Program-made: the position numbers and the translations under genes | Notes under the pieces: generated by a model | The model's input: only the letters and a program-made list of their open reading frames with translations | Database searches by the model: none | Told to the model about the DNA's origin: nothing | Shown: positions 54,901 through 62,949 of the stretch, piece by piece | Layout: each line of letters starts with the position of its first letter | Numbering within the stretch: position 1 is the first letter of the stretch | DNA from: Pythium myriotylum | Taxonomy: Eukaryota > Oomycota > Peronosporomycetes > Pythiales > Pythiaceae | Reading direction: 5' to 3' | Assembly (NCBI GenBank): GCA_023091665.1 | Contig: JALJCQ010000006.1 | Coordinates: 434,001 to 498,000 of the forward strand | Length of the DNA stretch: 64,000 nt

Positions 54901-55220
54901 TCTTTGCACTTCAACGCTCCCGCATTGGCGTCACATTTAGCACTTAAACCGTTAGTCCCAGCTTCTTTCACACTATCATCATCAGATAGCACGACCTCGT
55001 CGTCCGTAGAACCACCAAAAGCATCACCGAAAAGATCACCGATAGTATCACGATCATCACTGTGGTCGAGACGAGCATGGGCACTACTCGCTGCCTCTGC
55101 GTGCACTGTGTACGATTTGGCCATTCGAGGCACCTGCAACAGTGGCTTGCCTTCGTACGAGATCACACATGAGTCACGCTTGAAGTGGACCTCAACATCC
55201 TTCTCCGTCAGAGCCGACAC
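51924..55220 (-). CDS. Copia Pol: integrase, RT, RNase H
   Basis: A 1098-codon open frame. In order: GAG-pre-integrase (WHARMMHVG ... CDACVQGKM), integrase core (VIHSDVMGPM, FVDDYSRFTAIYF, SDNGGEY, SPQQNGVAERMNRT) and LLGYSETTKGYRVW. RT follows (GCKWVFALKRNEKGEIVRYK, DVETAFLHGKI, SLYVDDLLIFAK), then RNase H (SDSDWASDTHTRRSTTG, LSTAEAEYTAIS, HVDIRYHFVREHL). All catalytic residues are visible. It begins in a frame different from the gag-protease frame upstream; a missing base near 55262 explains this better than a programmed frameshift, since Copia elements normally have one long frame. Confidence 0.93.
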   Translation of the reverse strand: MSALTEKDVEVHFKRDSCVISYEGKPLLQVPRMAKSYTVHAEAASSAHARLDHSDDRDTIGDLFGDAFGGSTDDEVVLSDDDSVKEAGTNGLSAKCDANAGALKCKDFELWHARMMHVGDSRLADIVNACDGVPASLADCKHDELCDACVQGKMCVERYPRSVRSGVKTIAPLEVIHSDVMGPMRVSSFGKAKYAVTFVDDYSRFTAIYFMKSKSEVLTHFKRFKAWIENQLSKRIKCIRSDNGGEYVNHSFASFCQKYGITHQLTVPYSPQQNGVAERMNRTIADATRSAMIHRAMNQRWWAEVMAAVVHVLNRIPTTVRPGRSPFELCFGVRPSLSHLRVIGSEGYAHIDKSKRGKLEPKAFQCVLLGYSETTKGYRVWNKEASKLEVVRSVVLREVDSPRFIEVVPGENRVVLRRDDDHDVVEKPNTSRNPQPMDVDEEGPQHQPRSLTESPSTMLSTPNPMEPESPAPVHRQPEAPLTHQQQPQLEYQTTTSPLVFHPPVRRLGRQTVAALPAPIEDRLVAVQSTVPSVENQLVLRPENAVVVRGDRRDDDINRREQKRPRLLPAPEQANAVSEVPTSYEAAMQSTNASNWQAAVRRELMSLGEHEVWELVRPPEGAHIVGCKWVFALKRNEKGEIVRYKARLVAQGFSQAFGVDYNETYSPVAALNSIRILLSLCCQLGYIVHQCDVETAFLHGKIKETIYMRVPDGVDHHPDEVCRLKRSLYGLKQASAVWYQTITKIFAQIGFKACMSDPCVFVKRVGRDFMYISLYVDDLLIFAKHEYQIIAVKDQLKQHFKMKDLGPAKYVIGMEIQHDVNNKVMSIKQSQFIRRLVEKYNQTDATPVMNPCDKGQLMTKLDTQPSLSEQERMSRRPFRSLIGALQYLAMGTRPDIAYAVSYLSRFAEQPREVHWNAAIRIVRYLKGTVDLGITYKGKDGSVTFAAWSDSDWASDTHTRRSTTGLMLTMNGGPVVFKSKLQRTVALSTAEAEYTAISMCTQEVLWARTLLEELGHAQSQPTMINTDNKSAIAMAKNVSYSARAKHVDIRYHFVREHLAEGAINLQYVPSASQVADFLTKPIEGKTFQRLISACGLKATS

Positions 55221-55237
55221 CGATATCAGCCGCTTGT

Positions 55238-56251
55238 CTAACCCGGGTACGTGGAGAACTTCGTCAGCGTCACACGATTGCCATTGCTAGCCTTGAAACG
55301 AACAGAGCCCGACGCCACCGCGTAGAGCTGGTTGCCGTCGGCCATCTCCACAGGCGTTCCGTGAGTAAAACGCTTGTATGTCACAAAGTCGCGCTCTTCG
55401 AAGGTCATATGGGATGTGGCCCCACTGTCCACGAGCCATCCCGAGATGGGTGCACTTGTCGCAGAAAAAACGTGCTCACTTCCCTCAGCCAAAGGACAGT
55501 TCGCTTCCTTGTGCCCGTATTTGTTGCACTTGTAGCACTTTCCGTTGAATTTGCCACCACCACTCGGCTTCTTCTTGTGCAGGGGTCCCTTGCCCTTGCC
55601 CTGAACCTGGCCGTGTCGCCGCGGTCCAAACTGTCCTCGCCGTGGACGCCCAACACGTAGGGCCGTCTCCGTCACCTCCCTCTCTTGCATGCGCTCGTAC
55701 TCTCTGCGGAGCATCTCCTTGGCCTCAAGCAGGTCAACACCAGGCTTGTTCTCGATGACTCGCACGATCGCTTCATACTCTGACGACAGGCTGCCTAGCA
55801 GCACCACCAGCTTCTCGTCCTCCTTCATGAGGTCTCCGATGGCCTCCATGGCCATCACGAGGTTGTCGAATATGAGCATGTGCTCCGAGATGTCTTCCCC
55901 TTGCACCATGCGCAGCTCATGAAGCTTCTTTCGGAGGTTGATACGGTTGTGAAGGTTCCGCTTCACGAAGTACCGCTCGAGGATCAACCAGGCCTCCATG
56001 GCCGTGGTTGCATTTCGCACCATCATCTGGAACGGAGGACTCAGTCGCATGGAAACAATCGCTAACGCCTTCTCGTCGTTGACTTTCCAATCTTCCGTCG
56101 TCATGTCTGCATCCTCCTTCTTCGTGTCAATGTGGGCACGCAGGCCCTTCTTCAGCAGCGCCATGGTCGTTCCGTAGGCCCAGAGGAAGTAGTTCCCTTC
56201 GGTAAGAATGTCGTTCGTCTGGACGGACATGGTCACAGTCCTTGGGCTCAT
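55238..56251 (-). CDS. Copia Gag and protease
   Basis: 337 codons: Gag (ILTEGNYFLWAYGTTMALLK; VKRNLHNRINLRKKLHELRM; MAMEAIGDLMKEDEKLVVLL), a basic Arg/Gly stretch, a zinc knuckle CYKCNKYGHKEANC and the aspartic protease motif WLVDSGATSHMTFEERDFVT. The frame ends at a TAG about 15 codons into the region that should continue into Pol. Either the ATG at 56251 or one seven codons later could start it. Confidence 0.9.
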   Translation of the reverse strand: MSPRTVTMSVQTNDILTEGNYFLWAYGTTMALLKKGLRAHIDTKKEDADMTTEDWKVNDEKALAIVSMRLSPPFQMMVRNATTAMEAWLILERYFVKRNLHNRINLRKKLHELRMVQGEDISEHMLIFDNLVMAMEAIGDLMKEDEKLVVLLGSLSSEYEAIVRVIENKPGVDLLEAKEMLRREYERMQEREVTETALRVGRPRRGQFGPRRHGQVQGKGKGPLHKKKPSGGGKFNGKCYKCNKYGHKEANCPLAEGSEHVFSATSAPISGWLVDSGATSHMTFEERDFVTYKRFTHGTPVEMADGNQLYAVASGSVRFKASNGNRVTLTKFSTYPG

Positions 56252-56255
56252 AACC

Positions 56256-56633
56256 TATTGCTAGTCAGAGCACTGGTTCGCTGAACTTGGTCGTTAGCAA
56301 TACAAATGGAAAATGAGTGTATTCAGTTAGAGTCCGCAAGTGGAGTGAGCGGCTCCCTCTCACTACGCTAAGTACTGTGTTCTAGAACCGAAGTTCTAGA
56401 ACCATCGGCCTCCGTCGATGTTCATATACAAACCATACAAGCACTGTTGTGCCGGTTCTCGAACCACATTCGAGAACAAGTAGAACACATAGAGCACAAC
56501 TTCCGTCGATTGTGCTGGTCCGGCATCCGGATCTGCGACAGCGCATCTTCCATCTGGATGCTGCGTCCGGACTGACGTCACCGTCTCTGCACCGAGTTGA
56601 CACAGGCAAGAGACAGGCGCTGCAACTGCAACA
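56256..56633 (-). repeat. Copia 5' LTR
   Basis: Identical by eye to 51538-51915. The element reads on the minus strand, so this is the promoter-bearing LTR; its outside edge is only about 0.75 kb from the RNLR pseudogene start in the right P4 arm. Confidence 0.93.
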
Positions 56634-58247
56634 ATAACGACTCATCATTATCGGAGGGACCGCGAGAAAATTGTTGAGCTCGTCACGTTTTGTTGACTTC
56701 CGACACACATTCGTACCCGAAACTTGAACTCGACCGTCTCCATCTCCATACCAATCAAGGACAAATCGTGACCGAGACCAACCACACACGGATAACAAAG
56801 AAATCTAGCCGTGACCGTCAACCGGTGAAGGGTCGCATTGGCTCTTCGCGGTGGTCGCCGTTTCCACGCGTGCTACATATTGGGACAAATTATCCATCAG
56901 GTCATGCACCGTCGCACACTCGCCCAGAGTCTCCAGCAAAGAACACACAGAAACGACAATGGTCCGCACCACAGTACTATTCTAGGATCTACGACCCGAC
57001 ACTCGACGATAGCATTCTACCGTAGTGACTGTCCTGCCACAGCCCATCTTCACGTCGCACACGCAGACGCCATACCAGAAAATAAAAGAAACCGCATGTC
57101 TCCGGCGCATGACGCATTGCCCGCGAAAAGGAGTGCCTGCGATCCCAATCGTCACGGGACGTACACCTAGTGAGGAGGTCGAAGTACGCAGTCTTGCCGA
57201 CAACATCGTTTGCCTGCCGAAGATCAACCTCCTCCACGCCCACCTCCAACCGCTGGACTTCTCACTCACTCCACAATCCTCCTCCTCGACCACCAGTCGA
57301 CTCCCCCGCTACTCGGCTCTCCCCACTCCAAGCCCCCCTGTCCTCATCGTCAAGATCCACCACCACCACCAGCAACAAGCAAGACACGATGCCTTCGTTG
57401 TCCAAGCTCTGCTTCATTACCGCCTGCGCGTTGGCCATCGCGACTGGAAGTGTGGCAGCGTCCAACATCGCCGTCGACCAGCCCTAGCAAGCACGTAACC
57501 TCCGTGCGGAGGCTGCAGCTGAGACCGACCAGACTCTGCAAAACACAGCACCACAGCGCGGACTCCAAAGCTTCTCCAGACCAATTGAAACAAATTTTGC
57601 ATCCCCTACTCAAGGTGGTCAGGGTGGCCATGGTGACTCTCAAGGGGGAGGAAATGGTGGATTTGATCAGCGTTTCAACGGCGGTGGTGGTGGCGGGGCA
57701 AACTCGGACGGCAAAGCTTTTTCTATCAGCTGGGGCTCTGCCTGACAGTGATCTGCGTCCGCGACGGTCCTCGTAGGGCGATCATATTGACCACTAACAG
57801 ATCCTCTCTGCCAAGCCCCACTAAAGCTATTAGGACTCACACAGTTGGACTCAACCCAATATACTCACTTGCATCGATTCAATCTATCAGCTGAGGCAAC
57901 TATCAATTGCACAATAACCAAAGCAGCAATCAGATCAGCAGCCAGCGTTACAGTGGCTTGAAGGAACACAAACCGGGAACCTACTGCCAGCCTGATCTGG
58001 TGTTTGTATCGGCATTTTGTGCTCGCTCAAGGCACGTCGCTTCGTCCCTCGCTCTGCATATCCGCTGTCAAGTCGATTGCTTCATACTGATAGTGTATTG
58101 GTGACGAACAAGCCCGTGCAAAAATTCGTGGCAGTTGTGAGCGGGTGATTTGTATCTGTCATCGGACCGCTGTCGGCTGTCTGTAGTCGCAAATCACTCG
58201 GCAGTCAAGGTGAGTGGCGAATCCATCAGCGACGTGTGACGACGTTG
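56634..58247 (+). repeat. Right arm of palindrome P4
   Basis: Reverse complement of 49735-51356, starting directly at the Copia target site. Confidence 0.93.
57389..57745 (+). pseudogene. RNLR-motif secreted protein, P4 right
   Basis: Mirror of 50237-50593 with the same TAG at codon 33 (57485-57487) and the same intact downstream frame ending ISWGSA. Either the stop predates the inverted duplication or it was copied between arms by gene conversion. CTCACTCACTCCACAATCC at about 57263 resembles the promoter element of the intact relatives. Confidence 0.88.
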
Positions 58248-58249
58248 TG

Positions 58250-59805
58250 CTGCGACATGTGTCAAGTCTTGACATGGGTACATCTGCAACGTGTGATGGT
58301 GACGATGATTGTGATGCAACGACGGGTACAATCTGGGTCGAGCACGACGGCTGCATCCGGCGAGAAGACAGAAGAGCAACACAAACACAAGTTACATGTG
58401 TGTTGCTTTCTTATTCGATATGGAGGGACTATGAGATTGTCCGATACGAAAATCCGTACCTGCCCACAAATCGTGCTTGTCCTTACTTTGGTCTACAATA
58501 TATTGGGCGATTAATCTGGGTGAAGATCGCAGGAAACACAACGGAAACTGAAGTGATTGGAGTCACGCGTGCGTCCGCGCGATTATGGACATCCCCCCCC
58601 CCCCCGACAGGAATCTTCCGCCTGTTGTTTCACATTGGCAGACTTATTAGCTGGCGGACGTCATTGTATACACAACCCGGAGTTGTGCCAAAGGGTTCTT
58701 GGTGATCTGAGCATAAGACCTTCTGTGGGTCAGCATGGCGAGAATGCAAGGGTGATAGTAACCAGCACACATATTCTCTAAGACCGTGCCGACACCCAGC
58801 CTCTGCGAACGCACACGCTCGATCAGTGGAGCCACCACCGGCCGCCTACTCAGTATCACACAGTTCGAGATTAATGATGACACAAGTGAATCATCTTGTG
58901 CTCAACTGTTTGTGAATCCTGATAAACATAGTTGAAGAATGCTAGGAAACGTTTGTCTTCCTCACCCTGACAACTCTCCCTCTCTACGAATCGTATCCGT
59001 CGGCGTGCGTAGCGATCCCGTTTCGATCTGTTCAAAATTCGTCCAGTTAACCCGAGTCGAGCACGTAGGCTCAAGACGAATGGATGTTATGACTCACTAT
59101 GCTCAGCTTGTAGGCGGTCTCGTCCTGGCCTTTAGTCCTCACGTTCTTTTACAACTCGTTTCGATTTTACCTCGCCCGCTCTGCCGTTCGGCCTTGCATG
59201 GCGTACTGCGAATAACGCAAGACAAGGAGTCAGTCCGATCGAGATCTAGATTGCCCATGCTTGACACGAGTATTCATTGTCCACAGTTTGTGGTAGCAGT
59301 AGCGTGACGAATACCGTTTTCAGCAAATCCGTCCATATTCTCCGGGATGCCATGGTCAAAGCTAACCTAGTGACGAAGTAGCTGATGTTGATGATAGATA
59401 TATTGAGCTTTTATTACCTGTAGGGTACTTCAACTCTTCAGGAGATGTTGGAGTATCATGCAACCAATGCCTGTTCGGCATCACTGGGCTTACATGGAAG
59501 CCATGAGTGCTGCTGCAGTCGGCAGACAGGATTCCAGCAATTCGTTCGGAGGTAGTGAACGCACTTATTGATATCGGGTGGTCGATACGAGACTTCGCCC
59601 GCTAGGTTGTTGGTCGTAGACAATCCTGAGATGCTGGCTGAATCTGCCAGCATTATTGTATTCCTCCTCAGCACCACGACAAGGAGGGTTTCCATAGGGT
59701 TGTTCGTTTGTTCCTATCAGGAACAAACAAGTCGACAGTTTCTACCCCGAACTCATGATTTCACACAGTGGTAGTTACCTGCTGCATTACTTCGTATCTG
59801 CAAAC
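58250..59805. other. Intergenic, no gene seen
   Basis: Short unrelated frames only, a C13 run at 58593-58605 and no recognised domain or element. A copy of the dispersed CGTCGTCACACGTCGCAG-type repeat is at the left edge. Confidence 0.5.
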
Positions 59806-59809
59806 ATCG

Positions 59810-60467
59810 CCCCAACAAGATCTGATTGGGATCAAAGCTCCATCTATTGTGAATGCAGCATGGTGCAATCGACCAGTCAACGGATATGTACGAAGAAACG
59901 CAACTACGCTGATTTGTAAGGGTGCAATAGTGACCCGACCGGACTGGGCCGCGCGAAGATCGTGAGTGGTTGACTTCCGTTCATGCTTAGTTCTGCCGGC
60001 CGCTGTTGCTGTTGCCGTGCTTGTCGCCCCAGCTGAAGGAGAACGGCTTGCCGTCTGGGCCAACACCGCCGCCGCCACCGCCGCCGCTGAAGCCCTGGCC
60101 ACCACCTCCTCCTCCCTGTTGGAAGCCTCCCTGACCTCCGTTCGGGACAAACTGTAGCCAGTCGAATCCTTGAAGTGCGCGCTGTGGGGCGGCATCCTGC
60201 GGAGCTTGGTCGTCTTCAGCGCGGAGGTTACGCGCCGGCTGGTCGACGGCCGCGTCGGCCGCAGTCGCGGTTCCTGCAGCGATGGCCGTCGCGCATGCGG
60301 CGAGGAAGCAGAGCTTGGAGAACGAGAGCATCGTGTCTGGCTTGTTGTCTGCCGAGGGATATGACGGCGAGGATTGGTAGGCGGAGAGTGGTGTGGGAGT
60401 CGACTTGTGGTGGCCGTGGAGGATTGAAGAGTGAGAAGATCATCGGGAGTCGGATGCTGTAGAAAAG
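59810..60467 (-). repeat. Left arm of palindrome P5
   Basis: About 650 bp mirrored at 61191-61848 (sum 121658). The outer ~25 bp are diverged (GATCTGATTGGGATC versus GATCTGGTTGAGAAC); the rest is nearly identical. Confidence 0.92.
59987..60331 (-). CDS. Small secreted RNLR-motif protein, P5 left
   Basis: 114 residues: signal peptide MLSFSKLCFLAACATAIAAG, RNLR at 34-37 followed by AEDDQ (acidic, dEER-like only in charge), APQRALQGFDWLQFVPNGGQ, poly-Gly blocks around GQGFSG, and GPDGKPFSFSWGDKH with a polar GNSNSGRQN tail. Closest to the P3 pair. TCACTCTTCAATCC at about 60420-60433 on the minus strand is a likely Inr. Candidate RxLR-type effector. Confidence 0.9.
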   Translation of the reverse strand: MLSFSKLCFLAACATAIAAGTATAADAAVDQPARNLRAEDDQAPQDAAPQRALQGFDWLQFVPNGGQGGFQQGGGGGGQGFSGGGGGGGVGPDGKPFSFSWGDKHGNSNSGRQN

Positions 60468-61190
60468 GCTACCCGCTGTTCAGCAGCCTGCTGGGCTCGT
60501 CAACGGCTATGACGACTTTGTGGATAACTTGCTTACCATCCCAGATGAACAGAAACCTCTGGGGAGGGTTGCTGGATGATAAGTTTAGGTGGGTATTGGT
60601 CTTGATTTGTCTGAGATTCTCATGCTCAATATGTTTGTGTCAGTACGTTACGGAGCGAACAACGAGGAACTTCTCACTTGTTTCCGTTTCCCTTTCAATG
60701 AACGACGTAACTACATTGCTTTCAGCACTGCGATCAAGATCGTCGCGCTGAATGCATTGTAGTCTGATGGGAATGCATTATCATTCAGATGATAATGGAT
60801 CCCCGATAGACTCGAAAAGGTGGAGCGGAATTGATGAAGTCATGAAGTCAAGGATATGTTAGCTTCCGTTTTGGTGGACTCTCCTATTAGTGCGCCTACG
60901 ACCTGAAGGAGTCCAAGTTTAGTCCGTTTACGCAAGTCCTCATTCAAAATTCCGTATGTCACCAACAGACGGTAAATATTGCGGGCAATCCACAAGGATT
61001 ATCCATTTCGTGTTATATTCATTGCTGACAACAGCCTGGATCAAGCCATTCACTGGACTCCATGTGCTCTCAAGTCGACCCAGAGACCCGCTCTCAGCCA
61101 TAAGCTGTGCCCATCTCCAGGACATGTCTCGCAAATCACGAAAGAAGTTCTGCTTGACAGATTCTCCTCAACGCGAGATCGACTTCCAGC
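60468..61190. other. Axis of palindrome P5
   Basis: 723 bp unique spacer between the 5' ends of the two divergent genes. No coding signal recognised. Confidence 0.7.
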
Positions 61191-61848
61191 CTTTTCTACA
61201 GCATCCGACTCCCGATGATCTTCTCACTCTTCAATCCTCCACGGCCACCACAAGTCGACTCCCACACCACTCTCCGCCTACCAATCCTCGCCGTCATATC
61301 CCTCGGCAGACAACAAGCCAGACACGATGCTTTCGTTCTCCAAGCTCTGCTTCCTCGCCGCATGCGCGACGGCCATCACTGCAGGAACCGTGACTGCGGC
61401 CGACGCGGCCGTCGACCAGCCGGCGCGTAACCTCCGCGCTGAAGACGACCAAGCTCCGCAGGATGCCGCCCCACAGCGCGCACTTCAAGGATTCGACTGG
61501 CTACAGTTTGTCCCGAACGGAGGTCAGGGAGGCTTCCAACAGGGAGGAGGAGGTGGTGGCCAGGGCTTCAGCGGCGGCGGTGGCGGCGGCGGTGTTGGCC
61601 CAGACGGCAAGCCGTTCTCCTTCAGCTGGGGCGACAAGCACGGCAACAGCAACAGCGGCCGGCAGAACTAAGCATGAACGGAAGTCAACCACTCACGATC
61701 TTCGCGCGGCCCAGTCCGGTCGGGTCACTATTGTACCCTTACAAATCAGCGTAGTTGCGTTTCTTCGTACATATCCGTTGACTGGTCGATTGCACCATGC
61801 TGCATTCACAATAGATGGAGCTTTGTTCTCAACCAGATCCTAAATTTA
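61191..61848 (+). repeat. Right arm of palindrome P5
   Basis: Reverse complement of 59810-60467. Confidence 0.92.
61327..61671 (+). CDS. Small secreted RNLR-motif protein, P5 right
   Basis: 114 residues, identical to its mirror copy except for two signal-peptide substitutions (Ala to Thr and Ala to Val around residues 18-22). The mature protein is unchanged: RNLR at 34-37 and C-terminal DGKPFSFSWGDKH. Changes confined to the signal peptide suggest constraint on, or gene conversion across, the mature part. Confidence 0.9.
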   Translation: MLSFSKLCFLAACATAITAGTVTAADAAVDQPARNLRAEDDQAPQDAAPQRALQGFDWLQFVPNGGQGGFQQGGGGGGQGFSGGGGGGGVGPDGKPFSFSWGDKHGNSNSGRQN

Positions 61849-62524
61849 GTGAGGACGTTTTGTAGACTTGAACGTTCAAAAAGAATAAGCTCAACGGTGA
61901 ACAGAGAGATACGCAACCAACTATTGTATAGCTGTTCCGGATCAACGCGAGCTTGCCTGAGGCAATTAGCTACTGTCATCGTTCGCGAGCTCCTTTCAAT
62001 AAGCTATTCTGGCTCGTTAGCGTAAGTTGGCACTGCCTCGCCGCCCAAATGAGTTTTTCGCTTCTTACCGTTATCTGGAAAGTGCAACCCCATATACGAG
62101 CCCACGGTTCCCATAGCGTTGACACAAGGTAGTCATCAAGACCATCTCGTAGTACTGCGTGCCCTCGATAGATTTCGTGGCCATAGCGAGCTGAAGCTTT
62201 GCCTGACAACGGACTGCGAAGAAGCCCATTGAGAAAACGCTCATGCACCAACCTATTAGAATTTACAGGTAGTATAACTCAATTATGATAAAAGTGAAGT
62301 CTAGTAAGGTTAGCTTTAGTGGTTTGGCTCGGTAGACTTCGCACATCAAATCCCTAATACTTCATCATTTCCATTCTCAGTCAAATTCTTGTTTAATTTG
62401 ATGCAATTCGCAAAATTCCTCACGACCAGTTCAAACAAAGCGTAACTCTTATTCACTGAGATAACGCCCCAACGATCCGAGTCAAACGTACACAAAACGG
62501 ACCCGATCACAAACACACTAGACC

Positions 62525-62875
62525 TCAGTTCTGGCCTTGCTTTTGCTTCTGCCCGCTGTTGCTGTTGCTGTGCTTCTGGCCCCAGCTGAAAGAGAACGGC
62601 TTGCCATCCGGGCCAATACCACCGCCACCGCCGCCGCCGTTGGTGCCCTGGCCACCACCGCCTCCTCCCTGGCCGCCTTGAGCGCCCTGGGGCCAAACGT
62701 TACCAGGGGTGTATTGCTGCCAGTCACTTTGGAGTGCTCGATGCGTAGCAGAGTCAGCTTCAGCTCGAAGGTTGCGCACGGGTTGGTCAACAGCAACGTC
62801 GGATGCAGCCGCGTGGGGTGTTGCAACGGCGATTGTGCAGGCTGTGACGAGACACATCTTGGAGAACGACACCAT
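62525..62875 (-). CDS. Small secreted RNLR-motif protein, single copy
   Basis: 116 residues: signal peptide MVSFSKMCLVTACTIAVATP, RNLR at 34-37 (VRNLRAEAD), THRALQSDWQQY, a Gly-rich linker and GPDGKPFSFSWGQKH with a SNSNSGQKQKQGQN tail. It is the most diverged full-length member here and no mirror copy is seen within the window; one beyond 64000 cannot be excluded. A near-perfect core promoter lies 57-72 bp upstream. Confidence 0.88.
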   Translation of the reverse strand: MVSFSKMCLVTACTIAVATPHAAASDVAVDQPVRNLRAEADSATHRALQSDWQQYTPGNVWPQGAQGGQGGGGGGQGTNGGGGGGGIGPDGKPFSFSWGQKHSNSNSGQKQKQGQN

Positions 62876-62931
62876 CTTGAAATTGATCAGTCGAACGAGG
62901 AGGTTTCGAGGAGTCTTGGGTACTTGAAAGC

Positions 62932-62947
62932 AAATTGTGGAATGAGT
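62932..62947 (-). promoter_or_regulatory. Oomycete Inr+FPR core promoter
   Basis: On the minus strand ACTCATTCCACAATTT matches GCTCATTYYNCAWTTT at 15 of 16 positions, upstream of the gene starting at 62875. Confidence 0.82.
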
Positions 62948-62949
62948 GT

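Larger units (their letters stand above)
51538..56633 (-). mobile_element. Full-length Ty1/Copia retrotransposon
   Basis: 5,096 bp with 378 bp LTRs, ATAAC target duplication, a polypurine tract GAGGGGGGAG directly before the 3' LTR (51916-51925 on the plus strand) and a Gag start seven bases inside the 5' LTR edge, where the tRNA primer site should be (GGTTATGAGCCCAAGG). It is inserted in the axis of palindrome P4. Only one coding lesion was found. Confidence 0.93.

Noticed and set aside
55238..55262. Programmed frameshift between Copia gag and pol
   Set aside because: No slippery site or structure evident, and oomycete Copia elements usually have one frame; a single lost base explains it.
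61976..62251. 91-codon minus-strand frame between P5 and the last RNLR gene
   Set aside because: No recognisable motif, signal peptide or relatives in the window.
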